NCBI GenBank assembly: GCA_958450365.1
Contig: CAUEEP010000133.1
Coordinates: 310,001 to 374,000, forward strand
From: Mesorhabditis belari
Lineage: Eukaryota > Nematoda > Chromadorea > Rhabditida > Rhabditidae
Direction: 5' to 3'
Length of the DNA: 64,000 nucleotides
Shown here piece after piece: positions 21,077 to 33,300 of this stretch. The number at the start of each line of letters is the position of its first letter. The stretch's first letter is position 1. Under the pieces are notes generated by a model. That model saw nothing but the letters and a program-made list of their open reading frames with translations, did no database searches and was not told the origin of the DNA. A program made the translations under genes and the position numbers.

Positions 21077-21828
21077 TACCGTATTTCTTCGAATAGAAGA
21101 CCGGGTAAAGAGTATCATCGCGTACTCCTGCGTAGCAGCCCTTTTTAAAATTTCCTCTTCTCGATTTTTGCCTCTTCTCTACTCTAAAGGTCCGCATAAC
21201 AACATTAGCTATTGAAGACTTTTGGAAGATCAAAGTTTTGTCCAGGAGATGAGCTTTGCTTTCATTATTTCCATTCCCAAACCATCTTACAGTTCGTTTT
21301 GGCCTTCATTGTGGTCCAATTGTGGGACATTTGATACACGCTCCGCCCCTTTTCCCATTGGCAATCCAACTTTGAGCTCAAATTTCTTTGTGTTGGGCTA
21401 TCGAATATAAAAAGTTTTTGTACCAATCGACAGAGAAAGACTTGGCGCATCTAATCATACCAATAGTTTATAAATTGAACATCCCAACACCAAGAAATTT
21501 GAGCTTAAAGTTAGATTGCTAATGGGAAAAGGGGCGGGGCTTGGATACCGTATTTCTTCGAATAGAAGACCGAGTAAAGTATCATCGCGTACTCCTGCGT
21601 AGCAGCCCTTTTAAAATTTCTTTTCTGCATAAAAGCTTCCAATGAAGTGCTATAGAGCTGGAAAATGGCCTCGAAAATCTGTTAGCTCATGTGGTATTTT
21701 TGAGTCATTTTCCAGCTCTATAGCACTCATTGGAAGCTTTATGCAGAAAAGAAATTTTAAAAAGGGCTGCCACGCAGGAGTACGCGATGATACTCTTTAC
21801 TCGGTCTTCTATTCGAAGAAATACGGTA
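21077..21828. mobile_element. Composite foldback element, copy 2 (inverted relative to 8828-9505)
   Basis: It starts TACCGTATTTCTTCGAATAG (21077), runs through an internal segment homologous to 9117-9505 in reverse, and ends with the complete 283-bp palindrome (21546-21828). This copy has three TACCGTATTT-type ends, meaning the palindromic MITE is fused to, or inserted in, a longer relative. No transposase is visible. Confidence 0.85.
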
Positions 21829-22356
21829 AATTTTGATTTCTTTTAAATCCCACCGTCGGAATCCAATCGAAATTCTTCGCCAATTCAGCGAATTTCTCCA
21901 AAAGCTCTAAATAATAAAATGCTTGGGAGTTTGGCAAAGCGAACCTTGATGTCCTGTGTGAACTTTTCTTCTACTAATATCAACCATCACAGCATTTTCT
22001 GTGTAGAAACGGAGAAAACTGAAAATAAGATATATTTTGTAGTTTATATTCTTTTAGTTCTCCATACGCTATTCATTTTCTGTCTTAATTCTCAATAAAT
22101 CAACGGAAAAACGAGATTTGATCACTTAATATACTTTTCAGAATTTTTTTGCCAAAGCTACAATTTTCTAACAAGGGAATGACATCAGCTCGAAGTTGAG
22201 AATCGCTTCGCGACCGAGTGCATCCTATAGAATCGTCCATGCTGATTCTGAATCTCTAAAAATTAGCTGCAAACACCCACGCAATCGCGAGAAATCTGGC
22301 ATAGAAAATGCGATCAAATTTCGGACTCTTTATGGGGTTGCTAGATGGGTTGCTAG

Positions 22357-22441
22357 ATGGCTTCGATGGTCTAGTGGATAGTGTGCTAGTTTACGGAACC
22401 CTCCAGACCTTTTTAGCTTGAGTTCGAATCCTCCCTTCGTC
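22357..22441 (+). ncRNA. tRNA-like sequence (degenerate) in left arm
   Basis: Contains an A-box-like TGGTCTAGTGG and a B-box-like GAGTTCGAATCCTC at tRNA-like spacing. The 5' GGCTTCG does not pair with the 3' CCTTCGTCA as an acceptor stem and the T-stem is mismatched. I judge it a pseudo-tRNA. Confidence 0.4.
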
Positions 22442-22654
22442 AGTTCTTTTTGCTTTTTCTGATTTCTTTGCATTAAATATTTATCTTTTATGCACCCTTT
22501 TGCAACTTTTGACGATGTTCTAACAACTATTTAGAGAATTGCAAGTTTTATGAATGAATGAAATGAATATGAAGCAGATTTTTGTTAGAACATCGTCAGA
22601 AGTAGTAAAAGGTGCATAAGAATAAATATTTAATGCAAAGACATCAGAAAAAGA

Positions 22655-22745
22655 ATTGACGAAGGGAAGATTCGAACCCAAGCCAAAAAAAGGTTTGAAA
22701 GGTTTGAAAGCAGGCTAGCACACTATCTACTAGACCACCGAAGCC
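22655..22745 (-). ncRNA. tRNA-like sequence (degenerate) in right arm
   Basis: Mirror copy of 22357-22441 with a longer middle part containing a short duplication (GGTTTGAAAGGTTTGAAAG). A- and B-box-like motifs are kept (TGGTCTAGTAG, GGGTTCGAATC). Acceptor ends again do not pair. Confidence 0.4.
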
Positions 22746-23124
22746 ATCTGACAGTCTCCTTGTGACGGCCCCATAAAGAGTTCGAAGTTTGATCGAATTT
22801 CTCGCGATTGCGTGGGTGTTTGCAACTAATTTTTACAGATTCAGAATCAGCATGGCCGATTCTATAGGATGCACTCGGTCGCGAAGCGATTCTCAACTTC
22901 GAGCTGATGTCATTCCCTTGTAAGCTCTATCTTTTGGTCTGAAAAACCCTTAAAAAAGTAGCTGTTGAAGTGTACATCTATTGACGATCAAAGCGAAAAT
23001 GAACAGCTCTAGTTCTTCATGCTTTAGGGTTTTATGGAAATCAACTTTAAGTGTTCACTTACGACTCAAGTCCCGCATCTCCATCTCCACATCTCATTGC
23101 TTTCAAGGTTGGAGCCAAGAGTTC

Positions 23125-23280
23125 AGCAAGAGTCATCTCTTTTAACTGAAAGCTGAAGTTAAAGTAGGAGAATTGGAAAAGCAGCTTCAAGAAAAAGAAA
23201 AGAAAGAAGAAGAAAAGAAAGGAGTTTGGGGTGCGACCTGCTTTAACCTTATCAACGAGGATGATTCTGCTTAAGAATGG
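23125..23280 (+). other. Possible lysine/glutamate-rich coding exon, unrecognised
   Basis: An open plus-strand stretch reads KAEVKVGELEKQLQ, a K/E-rich linker, then KGVWGATCFNLINEDDSA and a stop near 23275. Coiled-coil-like composition and a non-random tail suggest a terminal exon, but I could not find partner exons or name a family. It may be chance. Confidence 0.2.
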
Positions 23281-23281
23281 C

Positions 23282-25980
23282 CGAATAGCACAAAAGGTTA
23301 AACGGGTTTCCCCAAAAGCGCTTATAACGTAACAAGAACACGTAGTATCCAACAATAGATTAATACGCTTGAGAAGAGTGCAGATCGGATTGATACTATT
23401 GATACGTCGATGGTGACACAAATGTTAGTAAAACCAGTCTCTCTACAATGTTAAACCAGTTATCTAAACAGGATTTAAAACCTGAAGGGTAGCATAAAGT
23501 AAAGTGAATTTATAACGTTACTGTTTATTAGTACAGAACCGAAATGCAACAATACCCATTACAAAAACAGCATGCGCATCAAAAATGAAACAACAAAATC
23601 CCCCGAGAGGGGAGGCAAAAGCCCGCAGACCAAAAAAATCATTTCGGGAAGGGAGAAAAAGGACGAAAAATGCGACGCGAATAATTGCAAAATAGCAACG
23701 CAAATAGGAAGGAAACGGACGCGACCGAAGAAAAGAAAGAAAAAGTTCATGAAAGCAAAGAAAAGAGATTGGCTTTCAAGAATTGCTAAATTCTTTAGTG
23801 GCAATGAATCATCTTGAGATTTCTGAAGGGAAAAGGCTGATCTTTCAGCTGATCTTTCAGCTGATCTTTCAGCAAACTGATTCATCGGAAAATGTGTGAA
23901 ATTCAAAAATTTTTGGAAAGAAAGATTTTCTGATCAAAATAAAGATGAAAAAGAAAGAAAGAATTGGAAAAAAAAAAGTGATCGAAAGAAAAGAACAAAG
24001 ACTAGACTAGAAGACAGGGTGAATGGCAGTTCTTTTGCTTTGCTTTCATTTTTATAGGCCCTTGAAAAGACGTGTGATAGCTGTGCGGGAAACAAGTTGA
24101 AACCCGCCAAAAATACGTGCTTTCTTCTTTTTCCATGAAATCACTCAAAAGATCATTGTGCGATACGGAAATACATCGATTTTATGGGATTCTAGTTAAA
24201 TTTTCCATGAAATCAATCAGATTTCAGTAATAAAATATATTAAAAAAACATTTTGAAGTGGCAATGAATCATTTGGAAAGAAATTTTGTTTTCTTTTTCG
24301 GGAAAATGTTGTGTTTTCGAGAGATTGGTAAGCTTTTCAACAAGAAAACAAGAAAAATGTTAGTTTTCTTTTTTCAAGATGTTCTTAATACTCAATAGTG
24401 TAAACAAGCTCTTTCTGACGTTAGGGGATTTTTTAAATACTGTCAGCTCCGAGCCAAACTGATATTTTAGTTACTATTGTTATTATTGAATGATTTGTCT
24501 ATTTTTATGCAAATGTGTCCTCCCCTGTGTTTATCCCGTTTATTGCCGAGAAGGGGCGGTGACTGCCTAGGAGGACAAAGGAGACTGGGACTGCCTAGGA
24601 GGACAAATGAGACTGGGATTGCCTAGGAGGACAAATGAGACTGGGACTACCTAGGAGGACAAATGAGACTCTCATTTTGGAGTCCCCCCTTCCCCTTACA
24701 CTCATTTCTAATCTATTCATCATATTGTATTACTGTAAATAAAGATACATATCTTCCGGGTCTATGCAACTGCAGTACAGGTCGGTCATTTCACAGGGAC
24801 TCCCCTCTAATACGTTGGAGGAGTTGAGTTGGGTTGTCGAGGTGTTAGAGATGGCGGGGTATCAAAAAGGGATCCACTCTTTTTAACTTAACCCAAATTC
24901 TAGTCCACATCCGTTTATACCTAGGAGCGTATAATACGTTAAAATCACAGTACTTCTCTACTAAAGAACCATTTTCCACCCAACACAAGGTTCTATTCTA
25001 TTTCTTTTTCTTAAATCTTTTCCCTATTTTCATTTACAGCCTATAATCTAACAGTAATCTTTATCAATTAAAACGAAAAAAAAAGCATTTATCATTTATC
25101 ACGAAGAACCAGTAAATTCAAAAATTTTAAAAGAAAAAACTCAAATAAAACCTGAATTTTGAGATTAAAGAGTTTTGAAAACAAACAAAAAATAGATTTA
25201 AAGCAAGTTGATAACTAAATTTGTTGATAACTTTTCTATTTTTTGTGAAAATAATAAGAGAAAAATGTACATTGTATCAAAGTATCAAAGTATTAAATAA
25301 CAAAAAAGAATTTCATATAAGCTAACCATTCGTTTACTATAGATATTAGAAGAAAAGACAATGATATTTGACAGTTTTAGTCCATGTTAAGGGTGAATTT
25401 CACGATCTTGGCCAAAAAGAATGCCCATAATTAAAAGAAAATCACAGGGAATCGATGAAAAATCAAAAAAAGAAATCAAAAAATTTGTAAAAGAGCTAAC
25501 ACATTGACTCAAAATATTTCTTTGAAGTGTACTTTTTGCTCATTAGCGCTGGTGTATTGTGGTTCGTGGACTGGAAAGGGTAAGTTTCTATGTAAGTATA
25601 CAAAGTAGGGTTGCTTTTTCAGTAAATAAGTCGAAGTGTAAAGGTATTTCAATGTTATAGCTCTTTCTCCGTGAAAATTAAATTCAAAAGCTTTCAAAAA
25701 TGACTATCAACGGTAAAACTTTTTCTACAAGTCGACGAGATCAAAGGGGAATTCTGCCAACAAAAAAAAATAGGATTTAAGTGAATAAGAGTGTTCAATC
25801 AAGCTCAATGCATTCATCCATCGAGCCGCTATTTGAGGAGAGTGAATTTATTTGCAACTGCGGCATGCCAACGAAGTTTGCTGAAAGATAGAATTTGTGT
25901 TTGATTGCAGTTTTAGGGTATTTAGTGTTCAAGAATTGCCCGAACTGAGCCTTTGCCTCGTTCTTGAACACCTAAGCACA
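23282..25980. other. AT-rich spacer, no recognisable gene
   Basis: Holds a short basic open frame at 23572-23817 (+) with no known motif, a 13-bp triple repeat (CTGATCTTTCAG, about 23838-23876) and the 30-bp repeat at 24541-24680. No conserved coding sequence was found. Confidence 0.5.
24541..24680. repeat. Tandem repeat, about 30-bp unit GGACTGCCTAGGAGGACAAA
   Basis: Four copies of CTGCCTAGGAGGACAAATGA plus GACTGGGA, the last truncated. Intergenic. Confidence 0.85.
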
Positions 25981-25982
25981 TA

Positions 25983-26656
25983 CAGGGTGCGCCAAAAGTT
26001 CCCGTACATGTATTTTCTGTATTTTTGGTGATGTTAGAGAAAAGATACGATTTTAAAAGGAAGAAATTCGAATTCCTCGCGCGAAAAACTGATTTAGAAA
26101 ACGTTTCTGGTTAATTTATAAGTGCAACACTATTTAAGACAAGTGATTGAGAAGAGGGTCCGCCCAGGGGCTTTGGTCGCACAGGGGCGCTTTGGTCGCA
26201 CAGGGGCGCTTTGGTCGCACAGGGGCGCTTTGGTCGCACATTTTTTTGGGGCTTCAGACCTGTAACTTTTATGAATCAAAAGATTTTCAAGAGCCAAGAT
26301 GTTTTTCGAAAACTAGACATAAAATGTGACATCATTTATATTGGGTGTATAAAGTTATGGTCAACGACCGAGTCGGAAGTCAGGTTAGAACTTGGTTTTC
26401 CTATACAAATTTTCATCAAAGGAAATAACTGTAACTGTGCGACCAAAAGCGCCCCTGGGCCCTCTTCTCAGTCACTTGTCTTAAATAGTGTTGCACTTAT
26501 AAATTAACCAGAAACGTTTTCTAAATCAGTTTTTCGAGCGAGGAATTCGAATGTCTTACTTTTAAAATCGTATCTTTTATCTAAAATCATCAAAAATGCA
26601 GAAAATACATGCACGGGAACTTTTGGCGCACCCTTTTGCACTTTTGGCGCACCCTG
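25983..26656. mobile_element. Palindromic element with CAGGGTGCGCCAAAAGTTCC ends
   Basis: The left end CAGGGTGCGCCAAAAGTTCC is mirrored by GGAACTTTTGGCGCACCC near 26634, followed by a second partial end to 26656 (TTTTGGCGCACCCTG). Arms are about 240 bp (shared GTGCAACACTATTTAAGACA and its complement) and carry a CGCTTTGGTCGCACAGGGG tandem repeat at the inner edge (about 26165-26240). The end style is that of Tc1/mariner-type MITEs; family not proven. Confidence 0.85.
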
Positions 26657-26731
26657 CACCCATTAAGCAAAAAAATGTTACATGGAACCGTTTTCGATTC
26701 AGTACTCTGAAAGAAACAATAAGTTGAAGTA

Positions 26732-27257
26732 AAGTCGACTCTCGATTAACGAAATGAAATTTGCATTCGATATAGCGTTTTTTAGCTCAAAATGTAAATA
26801 TTCCTTTCTTCCATTGAATATCTTAACCTTCATAATTCAAAGTAATTCTACTTTTGAAAACACGAGTTCTTTTTGACTAACTTTTTCTAATTTTTATCAT
26901 CAGAAGATGAGGACGAAAGAGTGACCGAAATCACGTCAGTTTCTCGCAAAGAAGCATACCGTTGTTTTCAAATGCTCCTAAGCGAAACCGAAGGCCGACT
27001 CAAAAATTGTTAAAAGCTTTTACGGTTATTGATGATTTATTACAATTTCTTTACTAATAGACAAACCTCGTTAACAGATTTTTTTCAATAAGTTTTAATT
27101 GTTTCTTAATCGCTTGTTATTTACTACTTTTTTTTGTTGACAAATACGTTAGAATAACTTGAAATAACGATTTGATTGTAAAACCTTGATTTATTTGTTT
27201 CGTTATAACGATTTTAAGCGGCGATGCCGAGCGAATCGTTATATCGAGAGTCGACTG
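26732..27257. mobile_element. pogo/Tigger-like remnant with AGTCGACTCTCGAT ends
   Basis: Inverted ends AGTCGACTCTCGATTAACGA (26733) and CGTTATATCGAGAGTCGACT (to 27256) enclose a plus-strand coding tail at about 26900-27013. It reads EDEDERVTEITSVSRKEAYR.. and ends GRLKNC. An acidic patch followed by a short helix is typical of the C-terminus of pogo/Tigger-type transposases. The catalytic part is missing, so this is an internally deleted copy. Confidence 0.65.
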
Positions 27258-27314
27258 CATGGGAAATTTCGTTACCCGGTTGTAGCAATTTTCCCTTCAA
27301 GGGATTGAAGAATC

Positions 27315-30300
27315 TCAATGGTTGATCGTGAGTCTCGGTGCTTGGATATTGTATCCATTTGATGAGGGAAGATTGACGGATGGGCCTCTCATCGGCATCA
27401 TTTGACTGTTTGGGGGTTCACGGTAGAAACCTGAGATTAGGATTCGTTTAAAAGGTTTTAGAAAAAGAAAAGGTTTAAAAGGTTTTAAATACGATACTAG
27501 ACTTTAAAAGTTTCTTTCTAGATCGATCTTTGAAGCTAATATCGATCAGAAAAGGTTACAGGCCTTTTGCCTAGCTAGCTTTAAAATCTTGTAGCATTCT
27601 TAAGATTGATCTACTAAAGGGATTTTTTTGCTCTAAACTTTCAGCTCACCTAGATCCAGCGCCGTATTCCTGCAATTGTACACTTTTCCATCTGTTGTGC
27701 GTGTATCTTTGGCAAAGGTTCCAGCCGGGTTGAGAACAAGAGTCAGCTCGGTTCCCCGCGGGAGATCATCGTATTGATCATCAAGTTGACAAATTCGGAG
27801 TCTCATATCTAAATATTTTTTTTTGTATTTTGTTTGCTTTCTTTTAAACCTTGCTCAAGGATTATTCTTTGTAAAATAGCCTTGTCATCGTCTTTGATCT
27901 CAGGTTCACCAATCTTTTTAGCAGCTCTCAGCAACTCGAGACGATTCATGAGCTAAAACGGGTCGATTTATTTGGAAAATTGAATTCAAGCTCTAGATCT
28001 AATAATAAATAATGAAATTTTCACGAACATCTCTCCTATGCGGCTGTGAGAATGGGTTCATCGATTGAAGACTCGGATTGAAACGTGACGAGCCCGCATC
28101 GTTGCCTGAATATCGAAAAGTTGCGAAAATCGTATAGTTTTTTTTCTTAAAAGCATTAGAAAATCAAGCCATCGCTCTTACTATTTCCTTGATTGTAATA
28201 AACGGGGAAATTCTCGTTTCTCATCGTTCCGTAAGGCCTTTGATAGGGCTTTTGCAGCGATAAATACGATGGTGAAGCTGAAAAAACAAAAGGAAACAAA
28301 CTGAATGGACTAAATGAACGGACGAGAGGACAATCGTTATGCTTTCACTTAAATCTACTGTAGTTCATCGCTCTACAGTATCCCAATAAAAAGTCTTAAA
28401 AGCTTACAACTAGTTACAGTAAAGCTCAGAAAGTTAGCTCATCTCATTTCAGGGTTTAGCGCTTATCTTTCGCACAAGGAGATTGGAAGATATTCAGCCG
28501 GAATTCTTTTTGGTGTACTGTACTAGAACAAAGAGACTGAGACACATTTTAGCTCTAGAATTTGTAAGCAGTGAATTGTAGTCGATAAAAATTCAAGGTG
28601 CTATAGTGAACTCACGCAAAGAAGCCATCGTCGCTCCTCCAATGCCTTGTCGCATGTAGTTGAAGCGAACGTTTTGAGGGAGTGGAGCCGATCGAAGGGG
28701 ATCCATTCCATTGAAATTGCTACTAAATAAAATTTTGAGTCAAGAATTGTAACAGAATGGTTCTTCAGTAGATTTGAACTTAAATCTCTAATAATCATCA
28801 CTCAAAACTCACGAGTATCCCATTGCTCCTCCCATTCCCATTGGCGGCATTTGATTCATTCGATAATCATTCGCAAAGTAATCGGATGTAGTTTCCTAAA
28901 AGAATATTACTAAAGATTAAATTTTACAGTTAAATGAAGCAAAGAAAGCTATAGTTCAACTCAAATACATTTATTAGTTGCTTGAGGACTTGTGCCTCCA
29001 ATGGAGCCAAGTTCTCCTCATTGGGGATTCCGGGAAACTGAAGCATGTGACAATATTACACAATATTAGATAAATATTTTAATCAATTTTAAGTAAATTT
29101 CAAACTATTTAAGTGCACTGACCCGATTTTTCTCTTTCTCGAACAATAGCTGAGCTTCTCGTTTCTCCCTCTTCGCTCAACTTCTCCTCACTCTCCAACA
29201 TCAACGACTCGTGAAGGATTGGTTTCTAAAAGATCTTGATAATCGAATTGAAAAGACTTCTTCAAAATTCCTCGAAAGTCGAAAATTACGAATCAACTCA
29301 CCCCAGCAAAAGCAATGGTGTTCTGATCGACAACCGTTTTCAGCACCTCATCTTCGATTTCCCATTCGGCAACATTTTGATGATCGACATGGAGATCCAA
29401 AGCCTCCTGAATTAAACTTGGGATATTATATTTGATTTTTTTGGGGGTTAAAAGGCTTTATTTAACACTAAAAAGCAATGAATATTAGTCTTTCTGTCCA
29501 GAAAGACTTTTCGTTCCTTTTCGTACTTTCGTTTAAAACTAACAAATACACCAATGTAACTACGGTTTGTTTCATTCAAAAAGCCAATTATTTTGCTGCA
29601 AAAAGCAAATAGAAAAATGAAAAAGCAAAAAGAAGAAAGGAAGAAGAAGTTCATAAATTGCTTTTTCCAAATCCTATACAAAAAGTCTTTCTCATCATGG
29701 TTCCTCAGTTAACAATCAAAAACCCGTTTTTCTGAACCGTATTCACCAAAAACTTCTCGATTTCACCAACCTCATAAACAAGCAATGTCTCGAGTTCCTT
29801 TTGTGTCAAATTCGAATCCACTTGCACATCATCAACGACTCTTTCTGAAAGAGTTGACATTTAAACTTGACTTTCATTGGATTCATTAGCTTTTGAGGAT
29901 TGACTACATTCCTATTATACTCACGAGCTAGTCCACTTTTCGAGATTTGTCGATTGAAGATCGCTCGCTCCATGCTGTTGTCCATGACGAGACGATAGAT
30001 GTAGGTGCGACGCTTTTGACCGTATCGATAGACACTAAATATTACAAATATGAGAATATATTTAAAAGTTTATAGGGTGTTCAATAAAAAGACTTTTCAA
30101 CTGAAATTTTTGCGCAGAAACAAACGTACTGATGTCGAGATATGAGCGTTTGTTTGAGAGTAAGCTTACACTACGCGATGCTTCTATTAGGGAACTTCTA
30201 GTATTTACGGTAGTTACCAAAGCTTTATAGAAGAACTCAAAATGTAAACTCACCGGCAAACAGCTTGCGCGTCGTGGCACGGATTCCAGCAAGCATCAAA

Positions 30301-33300
30301 AATGATACACCGATTTGCGGAGACCTAGGGATTAAATAATTTTGCGATTGTTTAAGCATTCTTACTATAATCCTTAATATCTTGTACCGTTGAAGGCTTT
30401 GAAATACTCTTTAGTTTTATATTAATTTCTAACTCACCAAGTTGATTCCCAAAGAGCCAGCTCTCGTAGAGATGATGAATAGCCGAATAGCTGGATCGCC
30501 GTTGAATCTAGTGATCAACTTCTCGCGTTCAACACCAGCTGTTGTGCCATCAAAGCCTGGAATATATTGATTGCTTTATGTTAATGCAAATCCCACGAAA
30601 ATAGTTGACATTTCTTTGCCACGAATCGTTCAATCCATCCGATGTCTGCACCTTCGATTTCGAGAGATAATCCTCGAGAACATCCAAAGTGGTGAGGTTT
30701 TGACTGGAATTTAAGGAAATTGTTGGAAATCGCTGTATAAGGTACCTAGTAATAGCTAAATCTATTCCAAAGATCAAGAACAAGAACAAGATTACCTAAA
30801 CAACAAGATCTTCTCATCTCTCTTCGTCGCCTCATTGATCAATCCCATTGCAACAACCAGTTTATAGCCATTGTCCAACGTCCCTCTCTCATAGCGCGAC
30901 ATTGCGATCTCTGCCTGGAATTGTTAAAGTAACGTTGGAACAAAGTAAGCATTCAAGTCAAAAGATTTACGTACCCAATCATATTTCAGTCCAACATCCA
31001 TATCCAGCTCTTCTTGCAAAGCGGACAAAAGAGTTGCGGCTTTCCACCACCTCGACCACCTCGAGTCTTTTCTAAAGTTTTAGATTTTAAAAAAATTGCA
31101 TTTAAATCTAAAAATAAAGCTTTAGGTACCTCTGAAGCTTTTTGCAGGCATTTGTCCAGCCACATTTCCAGGTGAGAGATTCACACTTGAGGCGAGTTGC
31201 TGCTCGATTGGAGGCCTAAATGGATTAGAATTAATATCAAATTTTCTAGCAAAATAGAAAAAATTTCATGATTTTTCTGACTTACACTGAGTTTTGATTA
31301 AAATCATCCCTTGATGTGCCCATATTTGCCCAGATTTGATCAAGCTCGTCTATGTTTGGAAGTTGTGGTTCAGCCATTCGGAGAGTTAACAGAGTTTGGT
31401 GGAATTTCTTGGGAATAACCTGAAAGGTTTAGATTTTAAGCTTAATTGAAAATTTACCGTAATTGCTTGCGGAAGAGGTTGATTGGATTGATGGGGGACC
31501 GATCGAATCAAATGGAGAACTTTGGGGCATTGAGATCGGGAAGGTGACACTTGTGATACTCGATGGAGCCATCGGTGAGGCGTAGCCAGCTAAATCGACA
31601 ATGCTCGAGCTCAAAAAAGTATTTATTAGCACTCACAAGTAGTTGTCGGCATATTCATAAATTGCCGATATCCTCCTCCAAAGTCATTCATCGATTGTTG
31701 CGGGAAACCGGGCATTTGATGCATTGTGGTGGGTGGGCTTGGGTTCATGAAACTTGATGAAGATCCCGGATAAGCAGATTGATTTGAGAAGTCGTAAGGA
31801 GGGGGTTGAGGATTGAAATCTAAACACAGAATACTTAAAGCTAACTCTAAAATTAAGCTTTTTGGGGTTTTCTTTGAGTTTAGAGTTTTTGGCGAATACG
31901 GTCATTTTTTGGAATTTGAAGACAGTGCATACTCTTTTCATTTCCTCTTTTCTTCTACCCTATATAACCTGCATAACAAGCGCCTGTGGCTCAGTGGTAG
32001 AGTCTCTGCCCGTGAAGCAGAAGGTGTGGAGTTCCATTTCCTTTGGATCCTGTTTCTTTACCAAATGTTTTGAGTAAACGAAAAATAAAAATCAGAAAGG
32101 TAAGAGGTAGAAAGGGAAAGATCCCTCTTGGCACCGCTGAATTATTCGCTGCTTTTTGTCTCAATTAATTAACGAAAAATCGATTGCCAGATTCGCGATT
32201 GCCAATCTGGCAATAGATTGCCAGAGCGTATTCGCCGATTTATCCTTACTTTGTCCAAATTGATTCCCAAACGTTTGTGTATTGGTGAAATCATTTGGTG
32301 GATGCATCCATTGAGTGATCAACTTTTGTTGTTTCTTTTGAATGGCATCGAGTTCGGCTCTGAGATTTGGCGAATTTATGGGTAAACTTAGAAACAAATC
32401 AGTGAGTTTTTCACTTGACTTGAAGTCGTTAGACCAACTTTTTATCAGCTTCAACTTTAGCATCGAGTTCTTTTCGTCGCTGCAGCCAGGAGTAGAGGAC
32501 ATCCGGGTGATTCCAGATCTGAATTTTTATTATATTATTAGATTTTGATATCATCAAACATCAAAAGCAATAAAGTAAGCCAATCCACAAAACAAACCTT
32601 GCTACAGGCGGCAAAAGCTTTCAGCGGATTGAAAGTGCCAGTGTTTCCCGTATCGATCTCTTGCTGCGCGTAAAGGATGAAAGCTCTGGAAATTTCCATG
32701 TAACTAATCTATAAATCAATAAGCTACTCGATAGTCAAAAGATTCTTATCTAACTCACTTGTAGAGAGCATGTTGAATGGGGCTTTTTCGCAAGTACAGC
32801 ACGTACTCTCTGCACTCGGGGAGGATCTCCTTCAGCAATGAGTGCGTTCTCCTGAAATTTCAGCGTAAAAACCTCTTTATCTTCCTCTCCCAAATCAATT
32901 TTTTTTACAAATTTGTCTTTGACAACTTCTCTCACCTCTGCACAAATCCCCGGAGACTCTCGGTGAGCACGTGAGTTCTTTGACGAGCTAATTTTTGATC
33001 GGCTGGAGTTGAATCAGTGCATTGACCGTTCTAAATTACGTCACTTTATCAATTACAATCATTTACTCACTTTAATCGGTTTCTCAAACATTTGAATGAA
33101 GCTTTTCTTTGTGCCCAAATACGCGGGTCTCACAAAATCCACCATGCAAAGTACTCGATCAAATTGTTTTGTAATGGGGTCCCAGTGAGCACGATTCAGC
33201 GTCTGAATTGGAATTTGGTTTTAGGTGAGAATGGAAGCAAAAACTTTGTCCTGATCTCATTCAACGCCGAAGCAGTGACCGTGTTCAGGTTTTTGATTTT

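Larger units (their letters stand above)
22160..22930. repeat. Large imperfect inverted repeat with a tRNA-like gene in each arm
   Basis: The left arm from about 22160 (AGGGAATGACATCAGCTCGA, ACCGAGTGCATCCTATAGAA) is mirrored by the right arm ending near 22925. Arms are about 360 bp, the centre lies near 22550, and divergence is modest. Each arm contains a tRNA-like block in opposite orientation (22357-22441 +, 22655-22745 -). Probably a foldback element that captured, or derives from, a tRNA. Confidence 0.85.

Noticed and set aside
23572..23817. 81-residue basic open frame (KSPERGGKSPQTKK..)
   Set aside because: Composition follows the A-rich DNA, there is no start context, splice partner or family motif.
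24541..24680. CRISPR-like spaced repeats
   Set aside because: Repeats are directly contiguous without unique spacers, and the window is eukaryotic.
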